Assembly: GCA_900542965.1 (NCBI GenBank)
Contig: UQPY01000007.1
Location: 1-50,302 of the forward strand
From: an uncultured Collinsella sp.
GTDB lineage: Bacteria; Actinomycetota; Coriobacteriia; Coriobacteriales; Coriobacteriaceae
Direction: 5' to 3'
DNA length: 50,302 nucleotides
The position numbers and the translations under genes were made by a program. This document shows positions 32,706 to 40,449 of this stretch, one piece after another (positions within the stretch are counted from its first letter, which is position 1; the number at the start of each line of letters is the position of its first letter). The notes under the pieces were generated by a model. It ran no database searches. It was not told the DNA's origin and saw only the letters and a list, made by a program, of their open reading frames with translations.

Positions 32706-33716
32706 ATGGCCAAAGCAAGTGTTCGCGAGATCAGCCGCATCACCGGTTTTTCGCCTGCGACCGTGTCCAACGCGCTCAACCGCAAGCGCAGCGTGAGTGA
32801 GGAGACCGCCAAGGTCATCCTGGAGTGCGCGCAATCGCTTGGCTACCAGCAGTCGACGCAGCTCGAGAGCATTCAGTTTGTGCTCGCGCGCAAGACGGGC
32901 GCCATTTTGGACGAGAGCACCTTTCATCCCGCGGTTATTGAGGGCGTGGAGCGCCAGGCGCGTCGTCACGGTATGAGCACGAGCTTTGTCTCGCTCGACT
33001 TTAGCGACTTGGACGCCGTGCGTCCGCAGGTCGAGGGCCTGATCGCCGATCCATCCGCCGCTATCGTGCTGATGGGTACCGAGCTGGGTGAGGAAGACTA
33101 TGCCTTGTTCGCCAACGCTGCCGCCCACTTGATCGTGCTCGATGGCTGGAGCGATCGTCAGTACTTCGATGCCGTAGTCATTGCCAACACCGACTCGGTG
33201 CTGCGCGCCGTGGACTACCTTATCGAGAAGGGTCACAAGCAAATCGGCTATCTGGCAGGCGACCTTCGCATCCGCAACTTTAAGGATCGCGAGCGCGGCT
33301 ATCGCCAAGCGCTTGAGGATGCGGACCTTGAGGCCAACCCGACATGGCGCGTCACACTGGGCACCACGCTCGAAGGTGCTTATCGCGACATGGGCGCATG
33401 GCTCGACAGCGTCTCGCGCGACGACCTGCCGACGGCTTTCTTTGCCGAAAACGACGTGCTCGCCGTAGGCGCCATGCGCGCGCTGAACGAGCACGGCATA
33501 CGTGTCCCCGAGGATGTCTCAATCATCGGCTTTGACGATCTGTCTTTGGGCGCCTTCTCCAATCCGCCGCTCACCACGGTGCACGTTCCCAAGCACGAGG
33601 TGGGCGAGATCGCGGTGCGCCGCCTGGTGGGCAACATCCGCAATCCCAAGAGCTATACCTGCAAGACGGCCGTGTCGACCTATTTTGTCGAGCGCCAGAG
33701 CGTGCGCGAGATCTAG
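32706..33716 (+). CDS. LacI-family transcriptional regulator
   Basis: Sugar-responsive repressor of 336 aa. The helix-turn-helix is at the N-terminus (ASVREISRITGFSPATVSNA, then RKRSVSEET), followed by a hinge and a periplasmic-binding-protein-like sensor domain (about 62-336) with IGYLAGDLRIRNFKDRERGY and VPEDVSIIGFDDLSLGAFSN. The first M at 32706 is preferred with AGGGGGA ahead; a longer in-frame start is unlikely. It has its own promoter with an operator overlapping the -10 and sits directly upstream of the isomerase/transketolase/kinase operon, which is probably its target. The inducer is unknown and would be the sugar of that pathway. Confidence 0.93.
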   Translation: MAKASVREISRITGFSPATVSNALNRKRSVSEETAKVILECAQSLGYQQSTQLESIQFVLARKTGAILDESTFHPAVIEGVERQARRHGMSTSFVSLDFSDLDAVRPQVEGLIADPSAAIVLMGTELGEEDYALFANAAAHLIVLDGWSDRQYFDAVVIANTDSVLRAVDYLIEKGHKQIGYLAGDLRIRNFKDRERGYRQALEDADLEANPTWRVTLGTTLEGAYRDMGAWLDSVSRDDLPTAFFAENDVLAVGAMRALNEHGIRVPEDVSIIGFDDLSLGAFSNPPLTTVHVPKHEVGEIAVRRLVGNIRNPKSYTCKTAVSTYFVERQSVREI

Positions 33717-33781
33717 GCGAAGGCGGCATCGTCTGCAGTGCGCCAAAGCGCGCTAGGGCAGCAAAAATAACGCCATCCAAA

Positions 33782-33807
33782 AGGGGGTCCTATGGGGCCC
33801 TCTTTTT
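33782..33807 (+). terminator. Rho-independent terminator of the lacI-family gene
   Basis: AGGGGGTCC (33782-33790) pairs with GGGCCCTCT (33795-33803) with one mismatch and one G-U, followed by TTTT. It separates the regulator from the sugar operon. Confidence 0.65.
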
Positions 33808-33829
33808 ATTGCCCTTGTATGTTCAGATT

Positions 33830-33946
33830 GTTTACATACCGTTTAGGCTCATTTCTCTACCGTTTACGGGACTTTCGCGCTAAACTATTAAACAAAAGAG
33901 TAAAACATTTAGTAAACAGAACAAAACGAAACATGCGTCTGTTTAC
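33830..33946 (+). promoter_or_regulatory. Operator cluster upstream of the isomerase operon
   Basis: An AT-rich 130-bp stretch carries GTTTAC at 33830, GTTTAG at 33841, CGTTTACGG at 33861, CTAAAC at 33880, TAAAACATTTAGTAAAC at 33901-33917 and GTTTAC at 33941. These repeated half-sites match the motif at the lacI-family promoter and form several inverted pairs, so they are the best candidates for binding sites. The operon start codon is at 33974. Confidence 0.55.
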
Positions 33947-33973
33947 TGAACATGTGATTAGGGGAGGACGTAC

Positions 33974-35374
33974 ATGGACAAGATCAAGCTCGGCTTTGTG
34001 CCCACGCGCCGCAGTATCTTTAGCGCGCCGGACGCAATCAAGTATCGCGGCCTGACGGCTGATCGCCTGCGCGAGATCGGTGTCGACATCGTGGACATCG
34101 ACGACATTAACGACGAGGGCCTGGTGTTTGACGACAGCCATATCGAGCCTATCGTCAAGAAGTTCCGCGCCGAGGGCGTTGACGGCATCATGCTGTGCCA
34201 CGCCAACTTTGGTACCGAGTACGTCTGCGCCCGCCTTGCCCGCGAGCTCGGTCTGCCCGTGCTGCTGTGGGGCCCGCGCGACGAGCGCCCCGAGCCCGAT
34301 GGCACCCGTCTGCGCGACAGCCAGTGCGGCCTGTTCGCCACCGGCAAGGTCCTGCGCCGCTTCCAGGTCCCCTTCACCTACATGACCAACTGCCGCCTGA
34401 CTGATCCCGAGTTCGAGCGCGGCGTCTGGGACTTCCTGGCCGTGTGCAACGTCGTTAAGACCTTCAAGCACACCCGCATCCTGCAGATGGCCACCCGCCC
34501 GTTCGACTTCTGGTCGACCATGTGCAACGAGGGCGAGCTGCTCGAGAAGTTCAACATCCAGCTTTCGCCCATCCCCATGACCGAGCTTGTTCAGGCCGTG
34601 CGCGACGCCCAGGCCGACGAGCAAGCCATGGCCGCCATGCTCGCCCACATCGCCGACAGCTTTGAGATCTGCATCCCCGAGGACAAGGTCCCCGCGGTCG
34701 CAGGACTCGCCATCGCCATGAAGCGTCTGGTCGAGAAGTACGGCTGCAACGCCGGCGCCATCCAGTGCTGGAACGCCCTGCAGGACGAGCTGGGCATTAT
34801 GCCCTGCGCCGCCAACGCCATCCTCAACGAGATGGGTATCCCCGTCGTCTGCGAGACCGACATCCACGGCGCCATCACCGCGCTCATGGTCGAGGCCGCC
34901 GATCTTGGCCGTCACCGCGGCATGTTCGCCGACTGGACCGTCCGCCATCCCGACAACGAGAACGGCGAGCTGTTGCAGCACTGCGGCCCCTGGCCCTGCA
35001 GCTGCGCGGCCGTCAAGCCCAAGCTCACCTATCCGCTGGCCTTCGATCACCCCGGCGCGCTGACGGCCGAGGCCAAGCACGGCGACCTCACCCTTGCCCG
35101 CTTTGACGGCGACAACGGCGAGTACTCGCTGCTGCTGGGCAATGCCCGCGGCATCGACGGCCCGGCCGGTATGGGCACCTACCTGTGGGTCGAGGTCGAG
35201 AACCTCAAGCGCCTCGAGGCAAAGATCGTCGAGGGCCCCTACATCCACCACTGCGTGGCCATCCACGCCAACGTGGTGCCGGTGCTCTACGAGGCATGCA
35301 AGTACATCGGCATCCAGCCCGACCTGTACGACCCCATCGAAGAAGACGTCAAAGCCTACCTGCGAGGAGAGTAG
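33974..35374 (+). CDS. L-fucose/L-arabinose isomerase-like enzyme
   Basis: Predicted aldose-ketose isomerase of 466 aa, distantly related to the L-fucose isomerase family by its Rossmann-like N-terminal domain (GFVPTRRSIF, VDGIMLCHANFGTE, LPVLLWGPRDE) and its C-terminal catalytic domain. Metal-site candidates are Glu and Asp in VCETDIHGAIT and a later His/Asp cluster (HCGPWPCSC, YIHHCVAIHANVVP). The RBS GGGGAGG is strong. It opens an operon of split transketolase genes and an FGGY kinase, so it probably isomerises an aldose to the ketose later phosphorylated and cleaved. The substrate is not known; neither fucose, arabinose nor xylose should be assumed because none of those pathways has this enzyme set. 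Confidence 0.82.
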   Translation: MDKIKLGFVPTRRSIFSAPDAIKYRGLTADRLREIGVDIVDIDDINDEGLVFDDSHIEPIVKKFRAEGVDGIMLCHANFGTEYVCARLARELGLPVLLWGPRDERPEPDGTRLRDSQCGLFATGKVLRRFQVPFTYMTNCRLTDPEFERGVWDFLAVCNVVKTFKHTRILQMATRPFDFWSTMCNEGELLEKFNIQLSPIPMTELVQAVRDAQADEQAMAAMLAHIADSFEICIPEDKVPAVAGLAIAMKRLVEKYGCNAGAIQCWNALQDELGIMPCAANAILNEMGIPVVCETDIHGAITALMVEAADLGRHRGMFADWTVRHPDNENGELLQHCGPWPCSCAAVKPKLTYPLAFDHPGALTAEAKHGDLTLARFDGDNGEYSLLLGNARGIDGPAGMGTYLWVEVENLKRLEAKIVEGPYIHHCVAIHANVVPVLYEACKYIGIQPDLYDPIEEDVKAYLRGE

Positions 35375-35376
35375 AA

Positions 35377-36213
35377 ATGGCAACTATCGAAGAGCTTGAG
35401 TCCCTGCGCTGGGACCTCCGCCGCGATTGCGTCGACATCATCATGGCCGGCGCCGGCGGCCATATTGGCGGCGACATGTCGGTGATCGACGCCCTCATGA
35501 CCCTCTATGCCAACCACCTTAACATTTCGCCCGAGACCGTCGACGATCCCAACCGCGACCGTTTTGTGCTCTCCAAGGGTCACGCCATGGAGGCCTACTA
35601 CGCGGTGTTGTGCCACGAGGGCTATCTGGACCTCGACGACGTCAAGGCCCGCTTCTCCAAGTTCGGCAGCCCCTACATCGGCCACCCCAACAACAAGCTC
35701 AAGGGCATCGAGATGAACTCGGGTTCGCTGGGCCATGGCCTGCCCGTGGCCGTCGGCATGGCGCTTGCCGGCAAGATGGACGGCCGCGACTACCGCGTCT
35801 ACACCATCATGGGCGACGGCGAGCTTGCCGAGGGCTCGGTCTGGGAGGGCGCCATGAGCGGTGGCAACTACCAGCTCGATAACCTGTGCGCGCTCGTGGA
35901 CCGCAACCGCCTGCAGATCAGCGGCAGCACCGAGGACGTCATGAAGCAGGATTCGCAGGAGGAGCGCTGGGCCGCCTTCGGCTGGAACGTGCTCTCCATT
36001 CCGGGCAACGACGTTCGAGCCATCGACGCCGCGCTGACGCTTGCGGCAGAGACCAGCGGAAAGCCCACGGTCATCATTCTCAACACGGTGAAGGGCTATG
36101 GCTCGCCCGTCATGGAGGACAAGGCCGCCTGGCATCATCACCTGCCCAACGATGAGGAATATGCCCAGATCATCGCCGATTTCGCTGCCCATAAGGAGGC
36201 CATCAATGGCTAA
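35377..36213 (+). CDS. Transketolase, N-terminal (TPP-binding) subunit
   Basis: First half of a two-gene transketolase, 278 aa. The thiamine diphosphate fold is intact: GGHIGGDMSVIDALMTLYAN at the start, LSKGHAMEAYYAVL, SGSLGHGLPVAVGMALAG, and the Mg/TPP motif GDGELAEGSVWEG through NLCALVDRNRLQ. It ends where a full-length transketolase would continue into the pyrimidine domain, which the next gene supplies; the two overlap by 8 bp. It starts two bases after the isomerase gene with GAGGAGA ahead. It transfers two-carbon units between phosphorylated sugars; here the donor is probably the product of the FGGY kinase. Confidence 0.93.
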   Translation: MATIEELESLRWDLRRDCVDIIMAGAGGHIGGDMSVIDALMTLYANHLNISPETVDDPNRDRFVLSKGHAMEAYYAVLCHEGYLDLDDVKARFSKFGSPYIGHPNNKLKGIEMNSGSLGHGLPVAVGMALAGKMDGRDYRVYTIMGDGELAEGSVWEGAMSGGNYQLDNLCALVDRNRLQISGSTEDVMKQDSQEERWAAFGWNVLSIPGNDVRAIDAALTLAAETSGKPTVIILNTVKGYGSPVMEDKAAWHHHLPNDEEYAQIIADFAAHKEAING

Positions 36214-37144
36214 CAAGATCGCCAACCGCAAGGTTATCTGCGACACGCTGCTCGAGGCCGCCGAGACCGATAAGGACATCGTCGTCCTGTGCTCCGACTC
36301 CCGCGGCTCCGCATCGCTCACGCCGTTCTTCGATCAGTACCCCCAGCAGTCCGTCGAGGTCGGCATCGCCGAGCAGGACCTGGTGAGTATCGCCGCCGGC
36401 ATGGCTTCGTGCGGCAAGAAGGCCTGGGCCGCCTCGCCGGCGTCCTTTGTGACCACGCGCTCGTATGAGCAGTGCAAGGTCGACGTCTCGTACTCCAACA
36501 CCAACGTCAAGCTCATCGGCATCTCGGGCGGCGTGTCCTACGGCGCTCTGGGCATGAGCCATCACTCCGCGCAGGATATCGCCGCCATGAGCGCTATCCC
36601 GAACATGCGCGTGTATCTGCCGAGCGATCGTTTTCAGACTGCCGAGCTTGTGCGCGCCCTGGTTGCCGACAACAAGCCGGCCTATATCCGCGTGGGCCGC
36701 AACCCGGTCGAGGACGTGTATACCGAGGACGAGTGCCCGTTCCAGATGGATCGTGCCACCTGGGTGCGTCGCGGCACCGATGTGACGATTGTCGCCACCG
36801 GTGAGATGGTCCGCCATGCCGTGGACGCCGCCGATCTGCTCGCCGAGCAGGGCATCTCCGCCACCGTGCTCGACATGTACTGCGTCAAGCCGCTCGATGC
36901 CGAGGCCGTGATCGAGGCCGCTGGTGCCACGCGCGCCGTCGTGACCGTCGAGGAGCACAGCCCCTTTGGCGGCTTGGGCTCCATGGTCGCGCAGGTCGTG
37001 GGCGAGCATTGCCCGCGTCCGGTCAAGTGCCTGAGCCTGCCCGACGCGCCGGTCATCACCGGCACGAGCCCCGAGGTCTTTGCGCACTACGGCCTCACCG
37101 GCGAAGGCATTGCCAAGACCGTTGCCGAGTTCCTCGGCAACTAG
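36206..37144 (+). CDS. Transketolase, C-terminal subunit
   Basis: Second half of the split transketolase, 312 aa. The pyrimidine-binding domain shows the catalytic Glu in VEVGIAEQDLVSIAAGMASC, followed by TTRSYEQCKVDVSYSNTNVK, and a C-terminal regulatory domain. The start is the ATG at 36206 with AAGGAGG ahead and an 8-bp overlap with the N-terminal subunit gene, giving translational coupling and a one-to-one complex. Split transketolases outside the pentose phosphate operon are often pathway-specific, as in the transketolase route of D-apiose catabolism (AptA/AptB); that comparison is from memory and is only an analogy. Confidence 0.93.
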   Translation: MANKIANRKVICDTLLEAAETDKDIVVLCSDSRGSASLTPFFDQYPQQSVEVGIAEQDLVSIAAGMASCGKKAWAASPASFVTTRSYEQCKVDVSYSNTNVKLIGISGGVSYGALGMSHHSAQDIAAMSAIPNMRVYLPSDRFQTAELVRALVADNKPAYIRVGRNPVEDVYTEDECPFQMDRATWVRRGTDVTIVATGEMVRHAVDAADLLAEQGISATVLDMYCVKPLDAEAVIEAAGATRAVVTVEEHSPFGGLGSMVAQVVGEHCPRPVKCLSLPDAPVITGTSPEVFAHYGLTGEGIAKTVAEFLGN

Positions 37145-37160
37145 TAGACACAGACGCTGC

Positions 37161-37261
37161 GCGGCCGCCAAGCACCGCACCTTGCCGTTCAAACCGTCGC
37201 TTGCGTACACAAAGTACGCGGCGCTCCTCTTTCACGGCAATCTGCGGCACTTGGCGGTCGC
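37161..37261. repeat. 101-bp imperfect foldback inside the sugar operon
   Basis: The outer arms GCGGCCGCCAAG (37161-37172) and CTTGGCGGTCGC (37250-37261) pair with one G-U. Inner stretches also pair (TTGCCGT with ACGGCAA; GCGTAC with GTACGC around ACAAA). It lies between the transketolase and kinase genes. No poly-T follows, so partial termination or RNA processing is possible. It may be a mobile palindromic repeat. Confidence 0.7.
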
Positions 37262-37315
37262 TCGCTCCTTGTCCGCCAGGCTGTCTTTGATTTGGCGGAA
37301 GGAATGGGAGAGTAC

Positions 37316-38803
37316 ATGAGCAAATACATCATCGGAATCGATCAGTCCACGCAGGGCACCAAGGCGCTGCTGGTGGACGAGGGCGGCCATCTGATTCATC
37401 GTGCCGACCGCTCGCATCGCCAGATTGTCAATGATGCCGGCTGGGTGAGCCATGATCCGGTCGAGATCGCCGCCAACGTGTTGGCCGTGGCGCGTGCCGT
37501 GGTGGAGGAGACCGGGGTCAATCCGGCCGACATTGCTGGTATTGGCATCTCCAACCAGCGCGAGACCACCGTTGCCTGGAACCGCACGACGGGCGAGCCG
37601 CTGTGCGACGCCGTGGTGTGGCAGTGTGCCCGCGCCCGCGAGCTGTGTGACGAGCTTGCGGCGCGCGAAGGCGTGGCAGAGCTGGTGCGTGACACAACGG
37701 GCCTGGTGCTCTCGCCCTACTATCCGGCGGGCAAGATGGCTTGGATTCTCGCGAACGTTCCGGCGGCTGCCGAGGCCGCGGCGTCGGGTGAGCTGTGTCT
37801 GGGCACCATCGATGCCTGGGTGGTCTGGACGCTCACGGGCGGCGCGGAGTTTCGCTGTGACTGGTCCAATGCCAGCCGCACGCAGCTCTTCGACCTGCGC
37901 CGTGGCAGCTGGAGCGAGCCGGTGTGCGAGGCCTTTGGCATCGATCCGGCCTGCCTGCCGCAGGTGACCGATTCCGACGGTCTGTTTGGCACAACGGACC
38001 TGGATGGCTTTTTGCCCGCACCCGTGCCGGTACACGGCGTGCTGGGCGACAGCCATGCGGCCCTGTTTGCGCAGGGTTGCCACAGCCGCGGCATGGCCAA
38101 AGCGACCTATGGCACCGGTAGCTCGGTCATGATGAACGTCGGCAACGAGTTTGTCGCCAGCTCGCACGGGCTTTCGAGCTCGCTTGCGTGGCGTATGGAT
38201 GGCGTGACCGAGTATGTACTCGAGGGCAACGTGAGCTACGCCGGCGCCGTCAAGACCTGGCTGCGCGACGACCTGGAGCTCATCAACAACCCCGAGGAGG
38301 TCACCGACCTGTGCTACGCCGCCAACCCGGCGAGCCATGTCTACTTTGTGCCGGCGTTTACCGGCCTGGGTGCGCCGCACTGGGCAAGTGATGCCGAGGG
38401 ATGCGTTTTTGGCATGACACGCACCACGGGCCGCGCGGAGTTCGTAAAGGCTGCCGACGAGTCGATCGCCTATCAGATTTTTGACGTCATTGATGCGATG
38501 GCCGAGGATTCGGGCGCGGCGCTTGCCGAGCTTCGTGTTGACGGCGGCCCCACGCGCGACGCGTACCTGATGCAGTTTGAGAGCGATTTGGTCGGCTCGC
38601 CCATCCGCATTGCGAGCAACGACGAGATGAGCGGTCTGGGCGCGGCTTGGGCCTGCGGTATCGCGCTGGGCATGTATACGCGCGATGTCGTCGACGTCTA
38701 CGGCGCCCGTGGCATCGTGGAGCCGTCGATGCCCGCTGACGAGCGAGCCAAAAAGATCGCCGGCTGGCGCCATGCCGTCGAGGCGACGATTGCGTACGAG
38801 TGA
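37316..38803 (+). CDS. FGGY-family carbohydrate kinase (glycerol/xylulose kinase-like)
   Basis: Sugar or polyol kinase of 495 aa, the usual FGGY length. The N-terminal phosphate loop is IIGIDQSTQGTKALLVDE. The next block GISNQRETTVAWNRTTGEPL and the WQCARAREL segment resemble glycerol kinases more than xylulokinases. FGGY signature 2 is in the C-terminal half (SIAYQIFDVIDAMAEDSGAA then LRVDGGPTRDAYLMQF). The start is taken as the ATG at 37316; ATG at 37304 and TTG at 37292 are also in frame. It is the fourth gene of the isomerase/transketolase operon, separated by a 101-bp foldback. In a working pathway it would phosphorylate the ketose made by the isomerase before transketolase acts. Confidence 0.88.
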   Translation: MSKYIIGIDQSTQGTKALLVDEGGHLIHRADRSHRQIVNDAGWVSHDPVEIAANVLAVARAVVEETGVNPADIAGIGISNQRETTVAWNRTTGEPLCDAVVWQCARARELCDELAAREGVAELVRDTTGLVLSPYYPAGKMAWILANVPAAAEAAASGELCLGTIDAWVVWTLTGGAEFRCDWSNASRTQLFDLRRGSWSEPVCEAFGIDPACLPQVTDSDGLFGTTDLDGFLPAPVPVHGVLGDSHAALFAQGCHSRGMAKATYGTGSSVMMNVGNEFVASSHGLSSSLAWRMDGVTEYVLEGNVSYAGAVKTWLRDDLELINNPEEVTDLCYAANPASHVYFVPAFTGLGAPHWASDAEGCVFGMTRTTGRAEFVKAADESIAYQIFDVIDAMAEDSGAALAELRVDGGPTRDAYLMQFESDLVGSPIRIASNDEMSGLGAAWACGIALGMYTRDVVDVYGARGIVEPSMPADERAKKIAGWRHAVEATIAYE

Positions 38804-38896
38804 CGCCTTGGGGCGATGTCACGGAGCGCTATTCGTGCCGATAGGTGAAGATGCGAACGAGAGAGTGATGTGATGCGGTAGAGTCCAACGCGTCGA

Positions 38897-39253
38897 ATGA
38901 TGGTCTACGTATGTGGGATTCTATTCCTGAGCTGCGGCGTTGTAATGAATGCACGCACAGCGCTCGGCGTGACGCTGGGCGTCTCTGCGCGGCTCGTCCC
39001 CGTGGCGCCCGACGGCATGGTGCAGACGCTCTCCCAGGTGTTTCACTGTGAATTTGGTAAGGCGAAGTATTTCTTTGACGGGAGCTGTGTGGGCATCTCA
39101 CTGGTCTACGGGCTTGTGCGTACGGGTGCTGCGGTGGGCATCGGTATCGGCACCGTAGCCGCCGCGCTCCTGGCGGGCGGTATCTGCACGTTTTGGGGTC
39201 GTCTGCTCAACCGCAGGCTCATGGCCTTTATGGAAGAGCCTGCGAGCATGTAG
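38897..39253 (+). CDS. YczE/DUF6198-type membrane protein, probably internally deleted
   Basis: Small membrane protein of 118 aa with two to three helices. The start resembles the first helix of the YczE/YitT-like family (CGILFLSCGVVMNARTALG). The remainder (VTLGVSARLVPVAPDGMVQT ... GIGTVAAALLAGGICTFWGR) resembles the last two helices of the same family, recalled from memory. Members are normally about 200 aa, so an in-frame deletion of some 90 residues between two ALG-like stretches would explain this gene. No convincing ribosome-binding site precedes it. Probably a decaying remnant; a genuine short protein is possible. Confidence 0.5.
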   Translation: MMVYVCGILFLSCGVVMNARTALGVTLGVSARLVPVAPDGMVQTLSQVFHCEFGKAKYFFDGSCVGISLVYGLVRTGAAVGIGIGTVAAALLAGGICTFWGRLLNRRLMAFMEEPASM

Positions 39254-39279
39254 ACGCATTGAGCGAGAGGGGAGCGGCC

Positions 39280-40218
39280 ATGAGGCAGCTGTTTGGAATT
39301 GATATCGGCGGAACGAGCGTCAAATGGGCGATTGTGAATGAGAACTACGAGTTTGGTGACCGTGGTTCGATTCCGACGGCGTTCGTCTCGGCCGATCAGC
39401 TGGTCGACGCGCTCGCGGCACTCGTAGGGCCGTATCGCGGACAGGTTGTAGGCGTGGGCATCTCGGCCCCAGGTGGCATCTTCGGTTACGAGGTCGATCC
39501 AGACGGGACGATCCATCGCGGTGGTGCGCTGCCGTACATGGACGGGTTTCCGCTTGGCCGAGCGCTGCGCGAACGGCTGGGGCTGCCCGTGACCGTTGTC
39601 AACGACGGCAAAAGCTGTGCGCTTGGCGAGTACGCTGCCGGCGCGTTGCGCGGCGTGGACGTGGGTTGCGTGGCGGTAATCGGTACGGGCATCGGCGGAG
39701 GCATCGTGGTTGACGGCCGGGTGCTGACAGGTGCGGGCGGCTTCGCGGGCGAGTTCAGCTTCCTGTCCAACAACGTAAGCGAACCGCTTGATCATCGTGA
39801 TACGTTCGCGACTTCGAGCGGATGGCGCGGCCTGCAGAATCTCGTGGCAGTCGAACTTGGCATTTCGGATGAAGCTGAACTGGAGGCCCTCGATGGCCGA
39901 CGGATCTTCGAGCTACTGGAGCACGGGAGCGCGTCCGAAGTCGCCGCCGTGCAGCGCGGATTGGATGCCTATGCTGAGCTGTTTGATCGTGTGCTTGTGA
40001 ATCTGCAGTGCGTCATCGACCCGGCAGTCTTCGCGATTGGTGGTGGCATCAGCTGCCATCCCGCGCTGTTCGAGGCGCTCGACCGTAAGATGGATGACGT
40101 CATGGCGCACTACACTGGTTTTCTGAAAGATATGCCGCGTCCGCACGTGGTCCCGGCGCAGCTGGGTAACGACGCCAATATCTACGGTGCCGTCGCAACT
40201 TGTTTGCAGGTGCTGTAA
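39280..40218 (+). CDS. ROK-family sugar kinase
   Basis: Kinase of 312 aa, start ATG 39280 with AGGGGAG ahead. The ATP-binding phosphate 1 motif is FGIDIGGTSVKWAIV. The catalytic Asp is in TVVNDGKSCALGEY, and phosphate 2 plus adenosine loops are in VIGTGIGGGIVVDGRVLTGA. The ROK signature breaks after GFAGEF: the usual His and the CxCGxxGC zinc site are missing, replaced by SFLSNNVSEPLDHRDTFATS. So it is a zinc-free ROK kinase, probably phosphorylating a hexose such as glucose or N-acetylmannosamine; specificity is unclear. It follows the defective membrane protein gene and precedes a strong terminator. Confidence 0.88.
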   Translation: MRQLFGIDIGGTSVKWAIVNENYEFGDRGSIPTAFVSADQLVDALAALVGPYRGQVVGVGISAPGGIFGYEVDPDGTIHRGGALPYMDGFPLGRALRERLGLPVTVVNDGKSCALGEYAAGALRGVDVGCVAVIGTGIGGGIVVDGRVLTGAGGFAGEFSFLSNNVSEPLDHRDTFATSSGWRGLQNLVAVELGISDEAELEALDGRRIFELLEHGSASEVAAVQRGLDAYAELFDRVLVNLQCVIDPAVFAIGGGISCHPALFEALDRKMDDVMAHYTGFLKDMPRPHVVPAQLGNDANIYGAVATCLQVL

Positions 40219-40333
40219 GTGCAGGCCATCTATTGGTCTGGTGGCGATTATTGCGATTGACCCGGTGGCGATTACAGTTGCTGCCGGGTTAGAAAACTAG
40301 ATGCTGAACGCTCGATATTATCGGCTGCGCGGC

Positions 40334-40372
40334 GCCCCGTCCCAAAGTAGTCATTTGGGACGGGGCTTTTTT
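40334..40372 (+). terminator. Rho-independent terminator after the ROK gene
   Basis: GCCCCGTCCCAAA (40334-40346) pairs perfectly with TTTGGGACGGGGC (40354-40366), followed by six T. Confidence 0.92.
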
Positions 40373-40434
40373 GACTGCTATCATGGGTGGGATTGTTGCG
40401 ACCAGCTAAAAGGGCCCCCGTCCCAAATTGACTA
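40347..40434. repeat. Inverted repeat between the ROK terminator and luxS
   Basis: GTAGTCATTTGGGACGGGGC (40347-40366) recurs inverted at 40414-40434 as GCCCCCGTCCCAAATTGACT then AC, with two one-base insertions. The right arm of the ROK terminator can thus also pair with sequence 50 bases further on, just before the luxS ribosome-binding site. Confidence 0.7.
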
Positions 40435-40449
40435 CCGAGAGGATCTGCC

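Noticed and set aside
33974..38803. Sulfoquinovose transketolase pathway (split transketolase context)
   Set aside because: No sulfo-sugar, SLA dehydrogenase or sulfonate exporter gene is present; the kinase would also be unneeded.
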